A DNA stretch of 64,000 bases from Mesorhizobium sp. ES1-1 (GTDB taxonomy: Bacteria; Pseudomonadota; Alphaproteobacteria; Rhizobiales; Rhizobiaceae), in the NCBI RefSeq assembly GCF_020164785.1, contig NZ_JAIUGX010000018.1, positions 1 through 64,000 of the forward strand, in the 5' to 3' direction. The notes beneath the pieces are model-generated. The model had not been told where the DNA came from. It saw nothing but the letters and a program-made list of their open reading frames with translations, and ran no database searches. Both the position numbers and the translations under genes were made by a program. Shown here one piece after another: positions 24,684-32,573 of this stretch (position 1 is its first letter; every line of letters begins with the position of its first letter).

Positions 24684-24854
24684 ATGGCCAAGATCATTCC
24701 CGAAAACAAGGCGAGGCAGGGGAGGCGGGGCCAGCATGGTTTGCGGTTCCTGATCGCGGCGTTGCTCCTGGTGATCGCCGCGTGGGGGATAGCCGAAATC
24801 TACGGCCAGATCGCCAAGACACCCGCTACATCGGAGGGAGGTGCGACGAGCTAG
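24684..24854 (+). CDS. Small membrane protein, paralogue of the one at 3602
   Basis: 56 residues starting MAKIIPENKARQGRRGQ, with one transmembrane helix at about 20-42 (FLIAALLLVIAAWGIAE) and a short tail ending SEGGATS. It shares its first 40 or so residues with the protein at 3602 but lacks the long Pro/Ser/Gln tail. Function unknown; the family seems common in Hyphomicrobiales. A perfect EcfG promoter precedes it. The ATG at 24684 has AAGGA about 9 nt upstream. Confidence 0.82.
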   Translation: MAKIIPENKARQGRRGQHGLRFLIAALLLVIAAWGIAEIYGQIAKTPATSEGGATS

Positions 24855-24889
24855 GGCCATTTCTGGCAAAGGACGAAACTGCCGCAGCA

Positions 24890-25810
24890 TCAGGCGGCCT
24901 TTTCCTTGGCGACGCTGGCAGGCACCAATACGTTCAGAGCGCCAGGGTGAATTTCGATCGTTGTCTCACGATCGAGTTTGATCAGTTCGCCGTCCAGGAC
25001 GGCCCGAAACTTTCGGCTTCCCGAATGTATTTTCAGGACAACCCTGTCAGCCTGATGGATCTCGACATGCTCATTGTCGCGCCATTTGCCGCGCGCCATG
25101 TTGAAAAAGAACTTAATCAGCTCCGCGCGCTGTCGCGCCACGGTAACGTATATGCCGAGCACGCCCCCGGCCGGGTTGTCGGCATAAGGCAAATGGCCTT
25201 CGCCGAACAGATTGTTGGTGATGCCGATGCCGGTTATCCGCGTCGCCATTTCAACCTCGCCGATGTGGAGCGTAACGTTCATCGTTGGAGGGTTGTTGAT
25301 CGTCGCCCACGCCGCTTTCGCCGATGCCCGGATCTTTCCGAAACGCGACCCGAACTCCATCTTCTCGCGCAACTGCACCATCTTGGCATGCATGCCGATC
25401 GAGAACTGATGGACAAAAGGTCGCCCGTTCGCCGTCGCAATGTCGACTGCGATGATTTCCCCATCAGCGAAGGCACTGACGGCCGCATCGATGGATTGCG
25501 GGATCCCCAGTCCGCGCGCAAAGAGGTTCATCGTGCCGGCTGGCAGTATGGCCAGCGCCTTCTTCTTGCCCATCAGCCGGGCGGCGGCCGCCGAAATGGT
25601 GCCGTCACCACCGCCGGCCAGGACGACATCGACGGCGCTACGCGAGGCCGCGGTGTCGAGCGCCTCCACGATTTCCTTGCCCGCCACAATGTCGATGCTG
25701 ACGGAGTGCCCGGCGGCCTCCAGCGTTTGATGAAGTCTGTCGGAGAAAGCAGCGAGATCGATTGTGCGCAAGGTGCCGCCGTCGCGGTTAAGCACCGCCG
25801 CAAATTTCAT
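24890..25810 (-). CDS. Diacylglycerol-kinase-like lipid kinase
   Basis: 306 residues. The DAGK catalytic domain has the nucleotide-binding loop GGGDGT at 66-71 and LPAGTMNLFAR at 89-99, where the usual Asn-Asp pair is Asn-Leu. A C-terminal beta-sandwich domain contains the VLDGELI strand seen in YegS/DgkB proteins. It phosphorylates diacylglycerol or another membrane lipid at the inner membrane face. The exact substrate is not clear. A perfect EcfG promoter lies upstream on the minus strand, suggesting lipid remodelling under stress. Confidence 0.88.
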   Translation of the reverse strand: MKFAAVLNRDGGTLRTIDLAAFSDRLHQTLEAAGHSVSIDIVAGKEIVEALDTAASRSAVDVVLAGGGDGTISAAAARLMGKKKALAILPAGTMNLFARGLGIPQSIDAAVSAFADGEIIAVDIATANGRPFVHQFSIGMHAKMVQLREKMEFGSRFGKIRASAKAAWATINNPPTMNVTLHIGEVEMATRITGIGITNNLFGEGHLPYADNPAGGVLGIYVTVARQRAELIKFFFNMARGKWRDNEHVEIHQADRVVLKIHSGSRKFRAVLDGELIKLDRETTIEIHPGALNVLVPASVAKEKAA

Positions 25811-25897
25811 GCCCCACTCCGTGTCGTGAATGCCCGAGCGCTATGTTAGCGCCGCCAGCCAAATTACCGAAAAATCTTACGTCCAGCCAACGGCTGG

Positions 25898-25922
25898 AAC
25901 GTGTCTAGGGCCTAAAGGTTCC
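25898..25922 (-). promoter_or_regulatory. EcfG-type (general stress response) promoter
   Basis: On the minus strand GGAAC (25922-25918), a 16-nt spacer and CGTT (25901-25898), about 88 nt upstream of the lipid kinase start. It is back to back with the promoter at 25991. Confidence 0.75.
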
Positions 25923-25990
25923 GTCGATGGAAGTTCTGATGCCCATCGAAACCTTGCATGTCTGGTTATGCGGTTCCCGCTGTTTTTGTC

Positions 25991-26015
25991 GGAACAACCC
26001 AGGGTTCACAACGTT
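25991..26015 (+). promoter_or_regulatory. EcfG-type (general stress response) promoter
   Basis: GGAAC (25991-25995), a 16-nt spacer and CGTT (26012-26015), 71 nt upstream of the triple-PRC-barrel gene. Confidence 0.78.
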
Positions 26016-26086
26016 GTGAATTTGCAAGACGACGACCGCGCCCGACGAGGCGCAGCGTCATGAAATCACATACTAGGAGAACTATC

Positions 26087-27406
26087 ATGATCCGCAACCT
26101 TTTAGCCACGACCGCACTCGCAACATTGATCGCGACCGGCGCTCATGCGCAAAACGCGCCTGCTCCGGCCGCGGCGGATGCACCTGTCGTACAAAACAAC
26201 GCCACAGCCGCACCTGTGGCTCGAGCCGATGGCTTGATCGTCAGCAATATCATCGGTGAAACAGTCTATAATGGCTCTGCCGACGACGCCGAGAATATCG
26301 GCAAGGTCAGTGATGTTGTGTTCGACAAGGATGGCCAGGCCAAGTCCGTGATCATCGACGTCGGCGGATTTCTGGGCGTTGGCGCCAAGAGCGTCGCTTT
26401 CGACTACTCCAAGCTGCAATGGGCCGAGAAGAACGGTGATCGCTGGCTGGTTGCCCAGGCGACCAAGGATGAGTTGACGGCTCAGCCGGAGTTCGACACC
26501 AAGCCCTATGCGGCAAAGCCCGCTCCGGCGGCTTCGACCGACGCAGCCGCTCCGGCAACCACGGACACGGCCCAGGCGCCCGCCGATACGAACACGGCCT
26601 CGGCCGAGCCTGTAAAACGGGCGGACGGCAACCTCGCGACGAACATCGTCGGGGAAACCGTCTATAACGGAACGGGCGACGACGCGCAGAACATCGGCGA
26701 CGTCAACGATATCGTGCTGACCAAGGAAGGAAAGGCGAAATCGCTGATCATCGGGGTTGGCGGCTTCCTGGGCCTGGGCGAGAAGAACGTCGCCTATGAT
26801 TTTGACAAGGCGCAGTGGGCCGAGAAGAACGGCGATCGCTGGCTTGTAGCGCAGACTACGAAGGAACAGCTCCAGGAGCTGCCGGATTTCGACCGCAAGG
26901 CGTATGATCCGGTGCCGGCCACCACGGCGTCCAATGAGCCGGCAGCGACGGCACCGGCCGCGGCGCCTTCTACTGGAACGGCTCCTGCTGACCAGACGGC
27001 GAATGCTCCTGCCGCTACGCCAGATGCCACCGCTCCCGACCAGACCGAGACCGCGGCAATCGACAAGTCGACGCTGACGGAGATGCCGGTTGGCGAAATC
27101 CGCGGTGACGATCTGAAGGGCACGACAGTCTATGGTGCCAATGACGCAAGGGTGGGTGAGATCGGCGATGTCATCCTGACCCCCGACAAGAAAGCCGACG
27201 CGGTGATCGTCGATGTCGGGGGCTTCCTCGGCATGGGTGAAAAGGAAGTCGCGGTCGGCATGGATAATCTGAAATTCATGACCGACAAGGACGGCAACAA
27301 GTACCTCTACACCACCTTCACCAAGGAGCAGCTGGAAGCCCAGACCGCTTATGACAAGGGCAGCTATGCGCAGCAGCGCGACAAGCAGCGGCTGATCGTC
27401 CAGTAA
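26087..27406 (+). CDS. Exported protein with three PRC-barrel repeats
   Basis: 439 residues. The signal peptide ends at about residue 22 (LIATGAHAQNAPAP). Three PRC-barrel units follow, at about 50-130, 180-262 and 340-425, each with a G-x-TVY start, an IGDV strand and a DVGGFLG-hG turn, joined by Ala/Pro/Thr-rich linkers of 50-75 residues. Units 1 and 2 are nearly identical in places (both have WAEKNGDRWLVAQ), pointing to a recent duplication; unit 3 has diverged. PRC barrels bind partners or membranes; the role in the periplasm is unknown. Start chosen by AGGAGA 6 nt upstream. Preceded by an EcfG promoter. Confidence 0.87.
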   Translation: MIRNLLATTALATLIATGAHAQNAPAPAAADAPVVQNNATAAPVARADGLIVSNIIGETVYNGSADDAENIGKVSDVVFDKDGQAKSVIIDVGGFLGVGAKSVAFDYSKLQWAEKNGDRWLVAQATKDELTAQPEFDTKPYAAKPAPAASTDAAAPATTDTAQAPADTNTASAEPVKRADGNLATNIVGETVYNGTGDDAQNIGDVNDIVLTKEGKAKSLIIGVGGFLGLGEKNVAYDFDKAQWAEKNGDRWLVAQTTKEQLQELPDFDRKAYDPVPATTASNEPAATAPAAAPSTGTAPADQTANAPAATPDATAPDQTETAAIDKSTLTEMPVGEIRGDDLKGTTVYGANDARVGEIGDVILTPDKKADAVIVDVGGFLGMGEKEVAVGMDNLKFMTDKDGNKYLYTTFTKEQLEAQTAYDKGSYAQQRDKQRLIVQ

Positions 27407-27424
27407 CGACCCTGCAGCTTCAAA

Positions 27425-27453
27425 AAAAAGGCCCGCCCTGTGCGGGCCTTTTT
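27425..27453. terminator. Bidirectional Rho-independent terminator
   Basis: A perfect 12-bp stem, 27425-27436 with 27442-27453, with A5 at one end and T5 at the other, so it works in both directions. It serves the PRC-barrel gene on the plus strand and the convergent sulfatase gene, whose stop codon at 27452-27454 overlaps the stem. Confidence 0.92.
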
Positions 27454-29023
27454 ACGTGGAGCGGGGTTGCAGCCCGGAGATGTGACCCACGACGCCAAGG
27501 TCCGTCAATTCGGCCAGTGCCAAGGATTGGTCCAGATGTTCGGCACGCCACGACAGGAGCCGCTCGGCGAATTCGAGCCGGGTGGAAAGATGGGCGGGGC
27601 TGGTGGCGAGATTCTTCAGTTCGCCGGGGTCCGCCTCGACGTTGAAAAGCAGTGGCGGCAAGCCGCCGCCAAAATGCACGTATTTGAATCTCGTGGTGCG
27701 AATGACAGCCAAGTTGCAGTGGCGCGAGCCGACGCCGAAATGCGTTTCAGCGTCGCCTCTCGAGACAGAGCGGAAGTCGAATTCCCAATGCGCGGCGTCG
27801 CGCCAACTGGCAGGAGTACCGCCGCTCAGGAACGGCTTCAGCGAACATCCGTCGAGATGCGGTTCCGGGGCGTCGCCTAGCAGGTCTATAAGCGTGGGCA
27901 GGATGTCGACCGCTTCGGTGAAACGATCGACCTTGCCACCGAAGGCCTTACGGCGCCTCGGATCGCGAATGATCAGCGGGATGTGGTAGCTGCCGTCGAA
28001 GTAGCCACCCTTGCCGAGCATGAAGTGATCGCCCATCATCTCGGCATGGTCGGAGGTAAGGATGATGATCGTTTCATTCCACGCGCCTGAAGCCTTGAGC
28101 GATTGCCATATCAAGCCAAGCCGTGCATCGACCTCCGAGATCATGCCGTAATAGATTGCCCGTATGCGGCGGAAATCGTCCTCACTCCAGTCGTACACGT
28201 TACCCGGGACGCCGGGGCGGAAGTTCGCGCGTTTTCGCTGGCTGAGGTCATAGGCAATATAGGGGTGGCTGCGGGCTTCGTCCCGCCAGCTCTCTGCACG
28301 GTAAAAGGCCGGCCCATCATCAGGATCGTACAGCGTGTTGTAAGGCTCCGGCACGATGAAGGGCGGATGGGGGCTGATGAGTGAGAGATGCGCGAACCAA
28401 GGCGCGTCCCGGTCCTGCTCGCCGAGCCAGCGAATGAACTCGCCGGCAAGGAAAGCCGTCGGCGTTTCGTCCTTGGAATAGATGGGCGGCGCCTCTGATA
28501 CCGCGTCGGTGTGGTCTTCCCCCTCGACAGGACGGTGAATCGCCGGCGACCCGGCGCTGACACCCATGCCACGCTGTTTCAGCCAGGACAGCCACTGCTT
28601 CTGATGTTCAGGCAGCAGCTGCCGTACGGTGAAGCCAGGCAGCACGCCCTCGTAGCTTTTAAGCCTCGGATCGCCCGGCGACAGCAGTCGCGGATCGAGC
28701 GCCACATCCGTGTAGCCGAACAGCGTCGGATCATAGCCCAGGCTTCGGGCATGCAGCGCGATATTGGAGTGGCGGGCGTCGAGGGGCGTGCCGTTGCGGC
28801 AGACTCGGTTGTTCATCTGATAGAGGCCGGTATAGAGGCAGGCCCTGGCGGGCGAGCAGGGCGCCGCGCCTGCGTAGTGACGGCTGAACAGGACGCCTTC
28901 GGCGGCCAGTGCGTCGGCATTCGGCGTCCGCACCACGGGATGGCCCGCAGCCGACAGGCAATCGCCCCGCCATTGGTCGCAGGTGATGAACAGGACGTTC
29001 GGGCGCCTATCTGTTCCAGCCAC
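27452..29023 (-). CDS. Sulfatase/phosphonate-monoester-hydrolase-type enzyme
   Basis: 523 residues of the alkaline phosphatase superfamily. The N-terminal NVLFITCDQWRGD holds the first metal Asp. CSPAR at 56-60 is the C-x-P-x-R motif whose Cys is converted to formylglycine. HAEMMGDH near residue 325 supplies further metal ligands. It hydrolyses sulfate, phosphate or phosphonate esters; related rhizobial enzymes are promiscuous. There is no signal peptide, so it is cytoplasmic. I start at the GTG at 29023 because AAGGAG lies exactly 8 nt upstream; the GTG at 29032 overlaps that ribosome binding site. Confidence 0.85.
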   Translation of the reverse strand: MAGTDRRPNVLFITCDQWRGDCLSAAGHPVVRTPNADALAAEGVLFSRHYAGAAPCSPARACLYTGLYQMNNRVCRNGTPLDARHSNIALHARSLGYDPTLFGYTDVALDPRLLSPGDPRLKSYEGVLPGFTVRQLLPEHQKQWLSWLKQRGMGVSAGSPAIHRPVEGEDHTDAVSEAPPIYSKDETPTAFLAGEFIRWLGEQDRDAPWFAHLSLISPHPPFIVPEPYNTLYDPDDGPAFYRAESWRDEARSHPYIAYDLSQRKRANFRPGVPGNVYDWSEDDFRRIRAIYYGMISEVDARLGLIWQSLKASGAWNETIIILTSDHAEMMGDHFMLGKGGYFDGSYHIPLIIRDPRRRKAFGGKVDRFTEAVDILPTLIDLLGDAPEPHLDGCSLKPFLSGGTPASWRDAAHWEFDFRSVSRGDAETHFGVGSRHCNLAVIRTTRFKYVHFGGGLPPLLFNVEADPGELKNLATSPAHLSTRLEFAERLLSWRAEHLDQSLALAELTDLGVVGHISGLQPRST

Positions 29024-29108
29024 TCGCAACACTCCTTCGCTTATGTTCGCTCGCTATCCATGGAACCGATTTCCAGCAGCGGCGCAAGGCGGCTTCAGAT
29101 GGTGGATT

Positions 29109-29137
29109 AGTGAACAAATCGACAATGATTGTTCACT
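29109..29137. promoter_or_regulatory. Inverted repeat, probable operator
   Basis: AGTGAACAA and TTGTTCACT, 9-bp perfect arms 11 nt apart, between the divergent sulfatase gene and the dioxygenase operon. An excellent candidate for a MarR- or TetR-type regulator controlling the operon at 29248, but no such regulator gene is adjacent. Nothing else is recognisable in 29024-29247. Confidence 0.65.
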
Positions 29138-29247
29138 TATTCAGCACAGTCCATCCGGTTTTTGCCGCCTTTGCCGCCGGCGAATGCATCCTCATATTGG
29201 CATGGACAGCGGCAAGGGCCGCATAAGTATAGGGAAGGAGCAAGACA

Positions 29248-30180
29248 ATGCTCGACCAGATCAAGGGCCTACATCACGTCACTTCGATGGCCAGCGATGC
29301 CCGGCAGAACAATGATTTCTTCACCAGAAAACTCGGCCAGCGCAGGGTCAAGAAGACCGTGAATTTCGATGCGCCAGACGTCTATCACCTTTACTATGGC
29401 GATGAGGCTGGCACGCCGGGTTCGGTGATGACCTATTTCCCGTTTCCCCATATCGGCAAGGGCCGCCACGGGGTCGGCGAAGTCGGCACCACGGTATACT
29501 CGGTGCCCGAAGGCACGCTCGGTTATTGGGAAAAACGCTTCGTCGACGAGGGCGTCACCGGCCTGTTGCGCGAAGAGACATTCGGAGACAGGCGCCTGGC
29601 TTTTGCGGGTCCGGACGGCGATGGTTTCGCGCTGGTCGAGGACAAGGCCGACACCAGGGCGCCATGGGCAAAGGGCGGCATCCCCGCCGATGAGGCGATC
29701 CGCGGCTTCCATTCCGTGTCGCTCAGGTTGAAGGACGGCGGCGCCACCGAGGAACTCTTGAAATTCATGGGCTATGAGGAGATCGACAAGTCCGGCACGA
29801 TCAGGCGGCTGGCGGTCAAGAACGGCAATGGAGCCGATGTCATCGACATCGAATCGCTGCCGACGGCGCCGTTTGCCGATCTCGGTGCCGGCTCGGTCCA
29901 CCATGTCGCCTTCGCCGTCGAAGACCGCGCCAGGCAACTCGAAGTGCGCAAGGCGCTGATCGATACCGGCTACGGAGTGACTCCGGTGATCGACCGCGAC
30001 TATTTCTGGGCGATCTACTTCCGTACACCTGGCGGTGTGCTGTTCGAAGTCGCCACCAACGAGCCGGGATTCGACAGGGATGAGGACACTGCGCATCTGG
30101 GCGAGGCGCTGAAGCTGCCAATGCAGCACCAGCATCTGCGGCCCTATCTCGAACAGCACCTGCAGAAGCTGGAAGGCTGA
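29248..30180 (+). CDS. Ring-cleaving dioxygenase, two VOC domains (MhqO-like)
   Basis: 310 residues of two VOC modules (about 5-135 and 150-285). Candidate metal ligands are His9 (GLHHVTSMA) in the first module, His in GSVHHVAFAVED and Glu in GGVLFEVATNEPGF in the second. It resembles the MhqO/MhqA hydroquinone-type extradiol dioxygenases. The substrate is inferred. It is the first gene of a tight operon with an esterase and an acetyltransferase. The ATG at 29248 has GGGAAGGAG about 8 nt upstream. Confidence 0.88.
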   Translation: MLDQIKGLHHVTSMASDARQNNDFFTRKLGQRRVKKTVNFDAPDVYHLYYGDEAGTPGSVMTYFPFPHIGKGRHGVGEVGTTVYSVPEGTLGYWEKRFVDEGVTGLLREETFGDRRLAFAGPDGDGFALVEDKADTRAPWAKGGIPADEAIRGFHSVSLRLKDGGATEELLKFMGYEEIDKSGTIRRLAVKNGNGADVIDIESLPTAPFADLGAGSVHHVAFAVEDRARQLEVRKALIDTGYGVTPVIDRDYFWAIYFRTPGGVLFEVATNEPGFDRDEDTAHLGEALKLPMQHQHLRPYLEQHLQKLEG

Positions 30181-30184
30181 AGCC

Positions 30185-30805
30185 ATGAGCAAGGACGCTT
30201 ACATCCACAAGGCACTGCCCGGTTCGCCGGGCGGTCCCCTGCTGTTCGTCTTCCATGGCACCGGGGCCGACGAGAACCAGCTGGTCTCGCTGGGGCGCGA
30301 TCTCGCGCCTCGCGCCACCATCATCTCGCCACGCGGCGATGTCTCCGAGCACGGTGCCGCGCGCTTCTTCCGCCGCACCGGCGAGGGCGTCTATGACATG
30401 GACGATTTGGCCCGGGCGACGAACAAGATGACCGCCTTCATCAAGGCCCATGTCGATGACGCAAAGCCGTCGGCCGTGCTGGGGCTTGGCTATTCGAACG
30501 GCGCCAACATCCTAGCCTCGGTGGTGTTTGCCGAACCCTTGCTTTTCGATGCCAGCGTGCTGATGCATCCGCTCATACCGTTCGAACCCGAGGTCAGGGG
30601 TAGTCTCGCCGGCCGGCATATTCTGGTAACCGCCGGCGAGCGCGATCCGATCTGCCCGCCGGACCTGACCGCAAGGCTCGAATCCTGTTTGCGTGCCCAG
30701 GGTGCCGATGTCACAGTGGAATGGCATGAGGGCGGGCACGAAGTGCGACCCAACGAAATCGATGCGGCAAGGCGTTTTCTGGCCGGTGCCGACCAAGGAG
30801 TGTAG
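30185..30805 (+). CDS. Alpha/beta hydrolase, carboxylesterase of the MhqD type
   Basis: 206 residues. Serine hydrolase with the nucleophile elbow GYSNGA (Ser about 103), a HGTGADE oxyanion region near 25-31, an Asp in ERDPICPP and a His in EGGHEV near the C-terminus, forming the triad. It matches the YodD/MhqD phospholipase-carboxylesterase group, found next to quinone dioxygenases in Bacillus. It starts 4 nt after the dioxygenase stop. Confidence 0.87.
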   Translation: MSKDAYIHKALPGSPGGPLLFVFHGTGADENQLVSLGRDLAPRATIISPRGDVSEHGAARFFRRTGEGVYDMDDLARATNKMTAFIKAHVDDAKPSAVLGLGYSNGANILASVVFAEPLLFDASVLMHPLIPFEPEVRGSLAGRHILVTAGERDPICPPDLTARLESCLRAQGADVTVEWHEGGHEVRPNEIDAARRFLAGADQGV

Positions 30806-30807
30806 AG

Positions 30808-31107
30808 ATGCCTGACCAGTTGCCTGAGATCGAACTGGAGGATCGCGGTTCCAAGGGTCGTTATGTGCTGCGCGGACCCGGCGGCGCCGAGGCTGAGATG
30901 ACCTTCACCAAGATCGGTGAGCACCAGATCATCATCGACCATACCGAAGTCCCAGATGCCTTTCGTGGCCAGGGTGCCGGGCTTCGGCTCGTCACTCGCG
31001 GCGTCGAGGATGCGCGTGCGGCCGGCAAGAAGATCATCCCGCTCTGTCCGTTCGCCGCGGCGCAGTTCCGGCGCCATCCGGAATGGGCGGACGTGCTGAA
31101 GCAATAG
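30808..31107 (+). CDS. Small GNAT-like N-acetyltransferase (YjdJ type)
   Basis: 99 residues. A minimal GNAT fold: strands IELEDRGSKGRYVLRG and EMTFTKIGEHQIIIDHTEV, then the acetyl-CoA loop PDAFRGQGAGLRLVTRGVEDARAAG-type segment, and LCPFAAAQFRRHPEW at the end. This is the YjdJ/DUF-like stand-alone acetyltransferase group with unknown substrate. It begins 2 nt after the esterase stop and completes the operon. Confidence 0.87.
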   Translation: MPDQLPEIELEDRGSKGRYVLRGPGGAEAEMTFTKIGEHQIIIDHTEVPDAFRGQGAGLRLVTRGVEDARAAGKKIIPLCPFAAAQFRRHPEWADVLKQ

Positions 31108-31252
31108 GGCCGTCCCCGCTTCGTCGGGACAGTGTCGTCGCGAAGCTGCCAGTCACAATGGCAACAGGGCTCTGGCATTTGCGCCCGCACGCCATCTTGC
31201 CTAAGTAGGTATATGCAGGCAACGCGCCGCCCAATCGAGCGAATGATCCCCG

Positions 31253-32311
31253 ATGACCGAAACCGACCTCGTTCCCGTCTTCGACGGCCATAACGACACG
31301 CTGCTGAGGCTCTACCAGTCGAAGGACGCGGATGTCGAAAAGCTCTTCATCGAGGGGCAGGCCGGCGGCCATATCGACCTGCCGCGTGCCAAGGCCGGAG
31401 GATTTGCCGGCGGCATGTTCGCGATCTTCCCGCCGCCGATCGAGAAAGCCCGGCGCGGCGCGGTGCCCCTGGCACCCAGCGATGCCGAACCCCTGCCTCC
31501 AGAGGTGCCGCGCAACGAGGCACTGACATCGACGATCGCCATGGCCTCGATCCTGTTCCGGCTTGAGCGGGCCGGGGCACTCACCGTCTGCCGGAGCGCC
31601 GGCGATGTGCGCGACGCCATGGCCAAAGGCTCGATTGCGGCGGTGTTCCACATCGAAGGCGTCGAGGCGATCGATCCCGAACTCACCATGCTCGACGTTC
31701 TGCATTCGGCGGGCCTGCGCTCCCTCGGTATCGTCTGGAGCCGGCCGAACGCGTTCGGGCACGGTGTGCCGTTCCGCTTTCCATCCTCGCCCGACACCGG
31801 GCCGGGCCTGACCGATCCCGGCAAGGCCCTGGTCAAAGCCTGCAACCGGCTCAAGATCATGATCGACCTTTCGCATCTCAACGAGAAAGGCTTTCGCGAT
31901 GTCGCCGCGCTCAGCGATGCGCCGCTGGTTGCCACCCATTCCAACGTGCACGCGATCTGCGGCCATTCGCGCAACCTCACCGACTGGCAGCTCGGTGCGG
32001 TCCGCGAGTCCGGCGGCATGGTCGGGCTGAATTTCGCCACCGGCTTCCTGCGCGAGGACGGCCGCATGAATGCCGATACCAGCCTCGACATCATGGTGCG
32101 CCATGTCGATTCCTTGCTGCAGGCGCTGGGTGAGGATGGCGTCGGGCTCGGCTCGGATTTCGACGGCGCGATGATACCGGCGCCGATCAGCGACGTGACC
32201 GGTCTGCCGAAGCTCATCGATGCACTGGCGGCACGCGGATTCGGCCGCGCGCTGATCGAGAAGATCGCCTATCGCAACTGGTTGAACATGCTGGAACGGA
32301 CGATCGGTTAG
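31253..32311 (+). CDS. Membrane-dipeptidase-type (M19) peptidase
   Basis: 352 residues, a TIM-barrel dizinc dipeptidase of the renal dipeptidase family. Visible ligands are DGHND (residues 10-14), Glu in FHIEGVEAI, two His (DLSHLNEKGF and VATHSNVHAI) and Asp in GLGSDFDGAM. Its family splits dipeptides, often with D-residues. Despite the family name there is no signal or anchor, so it should be cytoplasmic. It overlaps the convergent gene at 32308 by 4 nt. A link to the amine cluster to its right is possible but unproven. Confidence 0.92.
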   Translation: MTETDLVPVFDGHNDTLLRLYQSKDADVEKLFIEGQAGGHIDLPRAKAGGFAGGMFAIFPPPIEKARRGAVPLAPSDAEPLPPEVPRNEALTSTIAMASILFRLERAGALTVCRSAGDVRDAMAKGSIAAVFHIEGVEAIDPELTMLDVLHSAGLRSLGIVWSRPNAFGHGVPFRFPSSPDTGPGLTDPGKALVKACNRLKIMIDLSHLNEKGFRDVAALSDAPLVATHSNVHAICGHSRNLTDWQLGAVRESGGMVGLNFATGFLREDGRMNADTSLDIMVRHVDSLLQALGEDGVGLGSDFDGAMIPAPISDVTGLPKLIDALAARGFGRALIEKIAYRNWLNMLERTIG

Positions 32312-32571
32312 AACTCGGAGCCCATGCGCTTCAGCCAGTCCTTGCCGACGCCGCGATCCCGGACGATGGGCAGCGGATCTTCCGCATCGAGCCGCGCGCA
32401 GATGCGGTAGACCTCCAGCGTCTCGGCGGTCATTTCTCCGCGCTTGTAGAAGTACATGGCGGCGGCATAGCGGGTGCGGCCAGACCATCTTTCGCCAAGC
32501 GGCGTGTTGATCAGTTCCCACTGTTCGGCCGCTTCCCCGTCGTCCACCCTGTTTTCGACATCGTCTGCCAT
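32308..32571 (-). CDS. Small hypothetical protein at the end of the GcvT operon
   Basis: 87 residues starting MADDVENRVDDGEAAEQWEL. It is acidic at the N-terminus and has WSGRTRYAAAMYFYKRGEMTAETLEVYRICARLDAEDP in the middle, suggesting a helical small domain. I do not know the family. It starts 2 nt after the GcvT-like stop and is probably co-translated, so it likely serves the same pathway. Its stop overlaps that of the convergent dipeptidase. Confidence 0.75.
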   Translation of the reverse strand: MADDVENRVDDGEAAEQWELINTPLGERWSGRTRYAAAMYFYKRGEMTAETLEVYRICARLDAEDPLPIVRDRGVGKDWLKRMGSEF

Positions 32572-32573
32572 GG

